Below are positions 61,859 to 64,000 of a stretch of DNA of 64,000 nucleotides, piece after piece. A program made the translations under genes and the position numbers. The first letter of the stretch is position 1, and each line of letters starts with the position of its first letter. Below the pieces are notes generated by a model. The model was given only the letters and a program-made list of their open reading frames with translations, was not told the DNA's origin and searched no databases. This stretch comes from JAEZPW01 sp035629075 (GTDB lineage Bacteria; Acidobacteriota; Terriglobia; Terriglobales; Acidobacteriaceae), in contig DASPIK010000006.1 of assembly GCA_035629075.1 (NCBI GenBank), forward strand, positions 1-64,000, given 5' to 3'.

Positions 61859-63568
61859 TTACTTGTCCGCGAACACTGGTCCGGGTTGCGGGATGGCAGC
61901 ACCGTCGTGACGCGGGTCGCTGGCGCCGAAGTGAACGCCAGTTCCGTTATCCATTACTGCCTGGCCGTAGCCGAAATTGGGAGTTCGCTGCGGACGCAGT
62001 TCGACCTTGTGACCTAGCTTAGCCAACTCATCGCGTGTTGCCTGAGGGATGAGTTCCTCCACTTCGACATCGCAGCCATCGAAGGTGCCTTTGGTGAATC
62101 GGCCGGCCTCGAGTGCCTGCTGAATGTTGGCTCCGTAGTCCACGATATTGGCAACGAACTGCGCGTGAGCCTGCCCCTGGTTCCACCCGCCCATAATTCC
62201 GAATCCGATGCGGGTCTCGCCCTTCTCCATGAACGCCGGAATGATGGTGTGCAACGGACGTTTGCGTCCGGCAAGCGTGTTAGGCTGGCCAGGTTCGAGA
62301 GTGAAGAGCGCGCCGCGGTTCTGCAGCATGAACCCCGCGCCCTTTGGTACAAGGCCGGAACCGAAGCCCGCGTAGTTGCTCTGAATGAGCGAAACAATAT
62401 TACCGTCCTTGTCGATGACGCTCATGTAGATGGTGTCGTTGCCCCTGCTGCCGGTGACACCGGCAAGATGGGAGGGCTCGGGCTTGCAGTTCGCGGTCCC
62501 GCCGATCAGTTTGGCACGTTGCGCGGCGTGCGCCTTATCCAAAAGTTTCTCGACGGGGATGCTGGAAAACTTGGGGTCGCCGACATAGCGAAGCATATCG
62601 GCGTAAGCGAGCTTCTTGGCTTCAATCATCGCATGCAAGGCAGGAGCGCTATGGAAGCCGTATTCCTGGAGAGGAAACTGCTCCATCAGGTTCAGCATCA
62701 TGAGCGCGGCAATGCCTTGGGTGTTCGGAGGGATCTCGTACACCGTCCATCCGCGATACGTGGTGGAAATCGGAATCACCCACTCAGCCTGGAATTCTGC
62801 GAGGTCGTCGAGGGCCATGACGCCGCCAAACTCTTTGAAAATATCGACAATCGCTTGCGCAGTCGCTCCCTTGTAGTAGCCGTCGCGACCCTGATCGGCG
62901 ATGCGACGGAGACTGCTTGCGAGGTCGCGATTCGCGAACACTTGTCCTGCCTTGGGAGCTTCGCCATTGATGAGAAAGGTTGAGGCGGAGTTCGGGTGCG
63001 AACTCAGCATTTTCACCGAGCGCCCCCAAAGACCTGCGGTCACCTGGTTCACGGGATATCCTTGCTCGGCATAGTGAATGGCCGGAGCAAGCAAAGTCGA
63101 GAACGGTAGAGTTCCGAAACGTTGCCGCATGGCGTCCCAGCCAGCAACGGTTCCCGGAACCGTGACCGAATACACACCGCGCTCCGGCATGGCCGTGATC
63201 CCCTTGGAAGCGAGCAACTCTGGAGTCAGCGCTTTCGGCGACCACCCGCTGGCGTTAAGACCGTAAAGCTTCTTCGACTTTGCGTCGTAGATGAGTGCAA
63301 AGAGGTCTCCGCCTACGCCATTGCCGGTGGGTTCCATCACGCCCATGGTTGCGTTGGCTGCGATTGCAGCGTCCACAGCGTTTCCGCCGCGCTCGAGTAT
63401 CTGGACTCCGGCCATCGAAGCCAGGGGCTGGCTGGTCGCGACAATGCCGAACTTGGTCTGAACAACAGACCGTCCTTGAACCGGGAGAGACACTGCAGTT
63501 TTGTTCGTCTGCGCCATTGCCATTTGAAGTGAAATAACTGTCAGGAATAGGACCGCGAACCGCAGCAT
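61859..63568 (-). CDS. ggt: Gamma-glutamyltransferase
   Basis: ATG at 63568 after GAGG; a GTG three codons upstream is less well placed. The 569-aa proenzyme has a signal peptide (VLFLTVISLQMAMAQ). The large-subunit signature GGNAVDAAIAANATMGVMEPTGNGVGGDLFA is followed by the self-cleavage site at Thr379 in GNDTIYMSVIDKDGNIVSLIQSNYAGFGSG; the mature small subunit starts at this Thr. GGNQGQ-type substrate loop appears as GGWNQGQAHAQFV. It cleaves or transfers gamma-glutamyl groups, mainly from glutathione, in the periplasm. Single gene. Confidence 0.92.
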   Translation of the reverse strand: MLRFAVLFLTVISLQMAMAQTNKTAVSLPVQGRSVVQTKFGIVATSQPLASMAGVQILERGGNAVDAAIAANATMGVMEPTGNGVGGDLFALIYDAKSKKLYGLNASGWSPKALTPELLASKGITAMPERGVYSVTVPGTVAGWDAMRQRFGTLPFSTLLAPAIHYAEQGYPVNQVTAGLWGRSVKMLSSHPNSASTFLINGEAPKAGQVFANRDLASSLRRIADQGRDGYYKGATAQAIVDIFKEFGGVMALDDLAEFQAEWVIPISTTYRGWTVYEIPPNTQGIAALMMLNLMEQFPLQEYGFHSAPALHAMIEAKKLAYADMLRYVGDPKFSSIPVEKLLDKAHAAQRAKLIGGTANCKPEPSHLAGVTGSRGNDTIYMSVIDKDGNIVSLIQSNYAGFGSGLVPKGAGFMLQNRGALFTLEPGQPNTLAGRKRPLHTIIPAFMEKGETRIGFGIMGGWNQGQAHAQFVANIVDYGANIQQALEAGRFTKGTFDGCDVEVEELIPQATRDELAKLGHKVELRPQRTPNFGYGQAVMDNGTGVHFGASDPRHDGAAIPQPGPVFADK

Positions 63569-63713
63569 TCTTCGCACCTCGTTGGACTTCCAGCTTTATG
63601 CGAACTGATCTCAGTATCAGGAAAGAGTACACCCGAGCACAAGTGCGGAACGAGAGTGAGCGCAGGCAGGCGAACGTTCTAGCGCGTGATGAAAATGAGT
63701 ACGCAGGCGCCGT

Positions 63714-64000
63714 TTACGTAGTAACCTCCCGAACCACACGGAGCAGTTCGCGGGGCGAGTAGGGTTTCGCCAGCACAAGCAGAGCATGCCCGCCAGCGTC
63801 GGTGAGCAACTCTTCAGTCGCTGCATTGCCCGACAGAAGCAGGACTCGGACGGAAGGATCACTTGCCTGCAATCGCGACGCAAGTTCGATTCCGCTCATA
63901 CCCGGCATAATGACATCTGAAATCACGAGGTTGGGACAGAACGTAGGCGCAAACCGGAGTGCGTCGGCCCCGTTGTAGGTAACCGCGCAATCGTAGCCGG
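63714..64000 (-). CDS. Response-regulator receiver domain, cut by the window edge
   Basis: The minus-strand frame is open from the stop at 63714 to the window end. The visible 94 residues contain the second half of a receiver domain: phospho-acceptor Asp in ISDVIMPGMSGIELASRL, the switch Ser in VLLLSGNA and the conserved Lys in LVLAKPYSPRELLRVVREV. The C-terminus follows the last helix, so it is either a stand-alone receiver or the C-terminal receiver of a hybrid kinase whose start lies outside. Confidence 0.85.
   Translation of the reverse strand, partial: GYDCAVTYNGADALRFAPTFCPNLVISDVIMPGMSGIELASRLQASDPSVRVLLLSGNAATEELLTDAGGHALLVLAKPYSPRELLRVVREVTT

Overview
The window looks like a chromosomal segment from the phylum Acidobacteriota, probably a Koribacter- or Terriglobus-like lineage. 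This rests on gene content, not on a database search. It has two very long Oar-like TonB-dependent receptors with an N-terminal carboxypeptidase-regulatory-like domain, a serine/threonine kinase fused to TolB-like and TPR regions, DUF5666, DinB and GH43 proteins, and fairly high G+C judged by eye. I see no transposase, integrase, phage gene, rRNA or CRISPR array. Two tRNA genes (Gly-GCC and Cys-GCA) lie near the right end.

Left part (1-18.4 kb). A ParB-like protein and an Mrr-like endonuclease form an overlapping two-gene module that may be a defence or DNA-processing cassette. They are followed by housekeeping and metabolic genes: a TraB/GumN protein, an SDR/DUF4112 pair, a secreted S10 carboxypeptidase, tryptophanase with an adenosine-specific kinase, a zinc-ribbon protein, a lipocalin, an Uup-type ABC-F ATPase and an ECF sigma factor carrying its own zinc-finger anti-sigma domain. 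A compact leuABCD operon encodes the leucine branch; its LeuA lacks the allosteric domain.

Middle part (17.6-34.4 kb). A CpxR-like response regulator and a CpxA-like kinase are separated by an oppositely oriented operon of an exported DUF5666 protein and a TonB-dependent receptor. The divergent control region contains a GTAAA-N6-GTAAA direct repeat resembling a CpxR box. A second large receptor, an aldo/keto reductase, a DinB protein, a cbiMQO nickel/cobalt importer behind a repeat-rich leader, and a GH43 lipoprotein follow.

Right part (34.8-64 kb). A three-gene membrane operon encodes a GT-C-like protein, a UDP-galactopyranose-mutase-like flavoprotein and a spermidine-synthase-like membrane protein. 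Next come flavoproteins, a nitroreductase, a NarL-type two-component pair, a BON protein and an arsenic unit. The arsenic unit pairs a cysteine-rich MarR regulator with ArsM and has a probable leaderless promoter overlapping a near-perfect palindrome. A sugar porter with a large loop insert is followed by a three-gene corrinoid-dependent methyl-transfer operon (corrinoid protein, URO-D methyltransferase, homocysteine methyltransferase). The end holds an HD-GYP response regulator, an FmdE-like protein, a 26-residue lysine-rich peptide gene with its own promoter and terminator, the Ser/Thr kinase, an Rsm22-family protein, the tRNAs, gamma-glutamyltransferase and a truncated response regulator.

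The points most worth a second look are the 26-aa peptide unit, the interleaved inverted repeats ahead of cbiM, the leaderless marR-arsM operon, the split Cpx-like system, the ParB/Mrr pair and the corrinoid trio.
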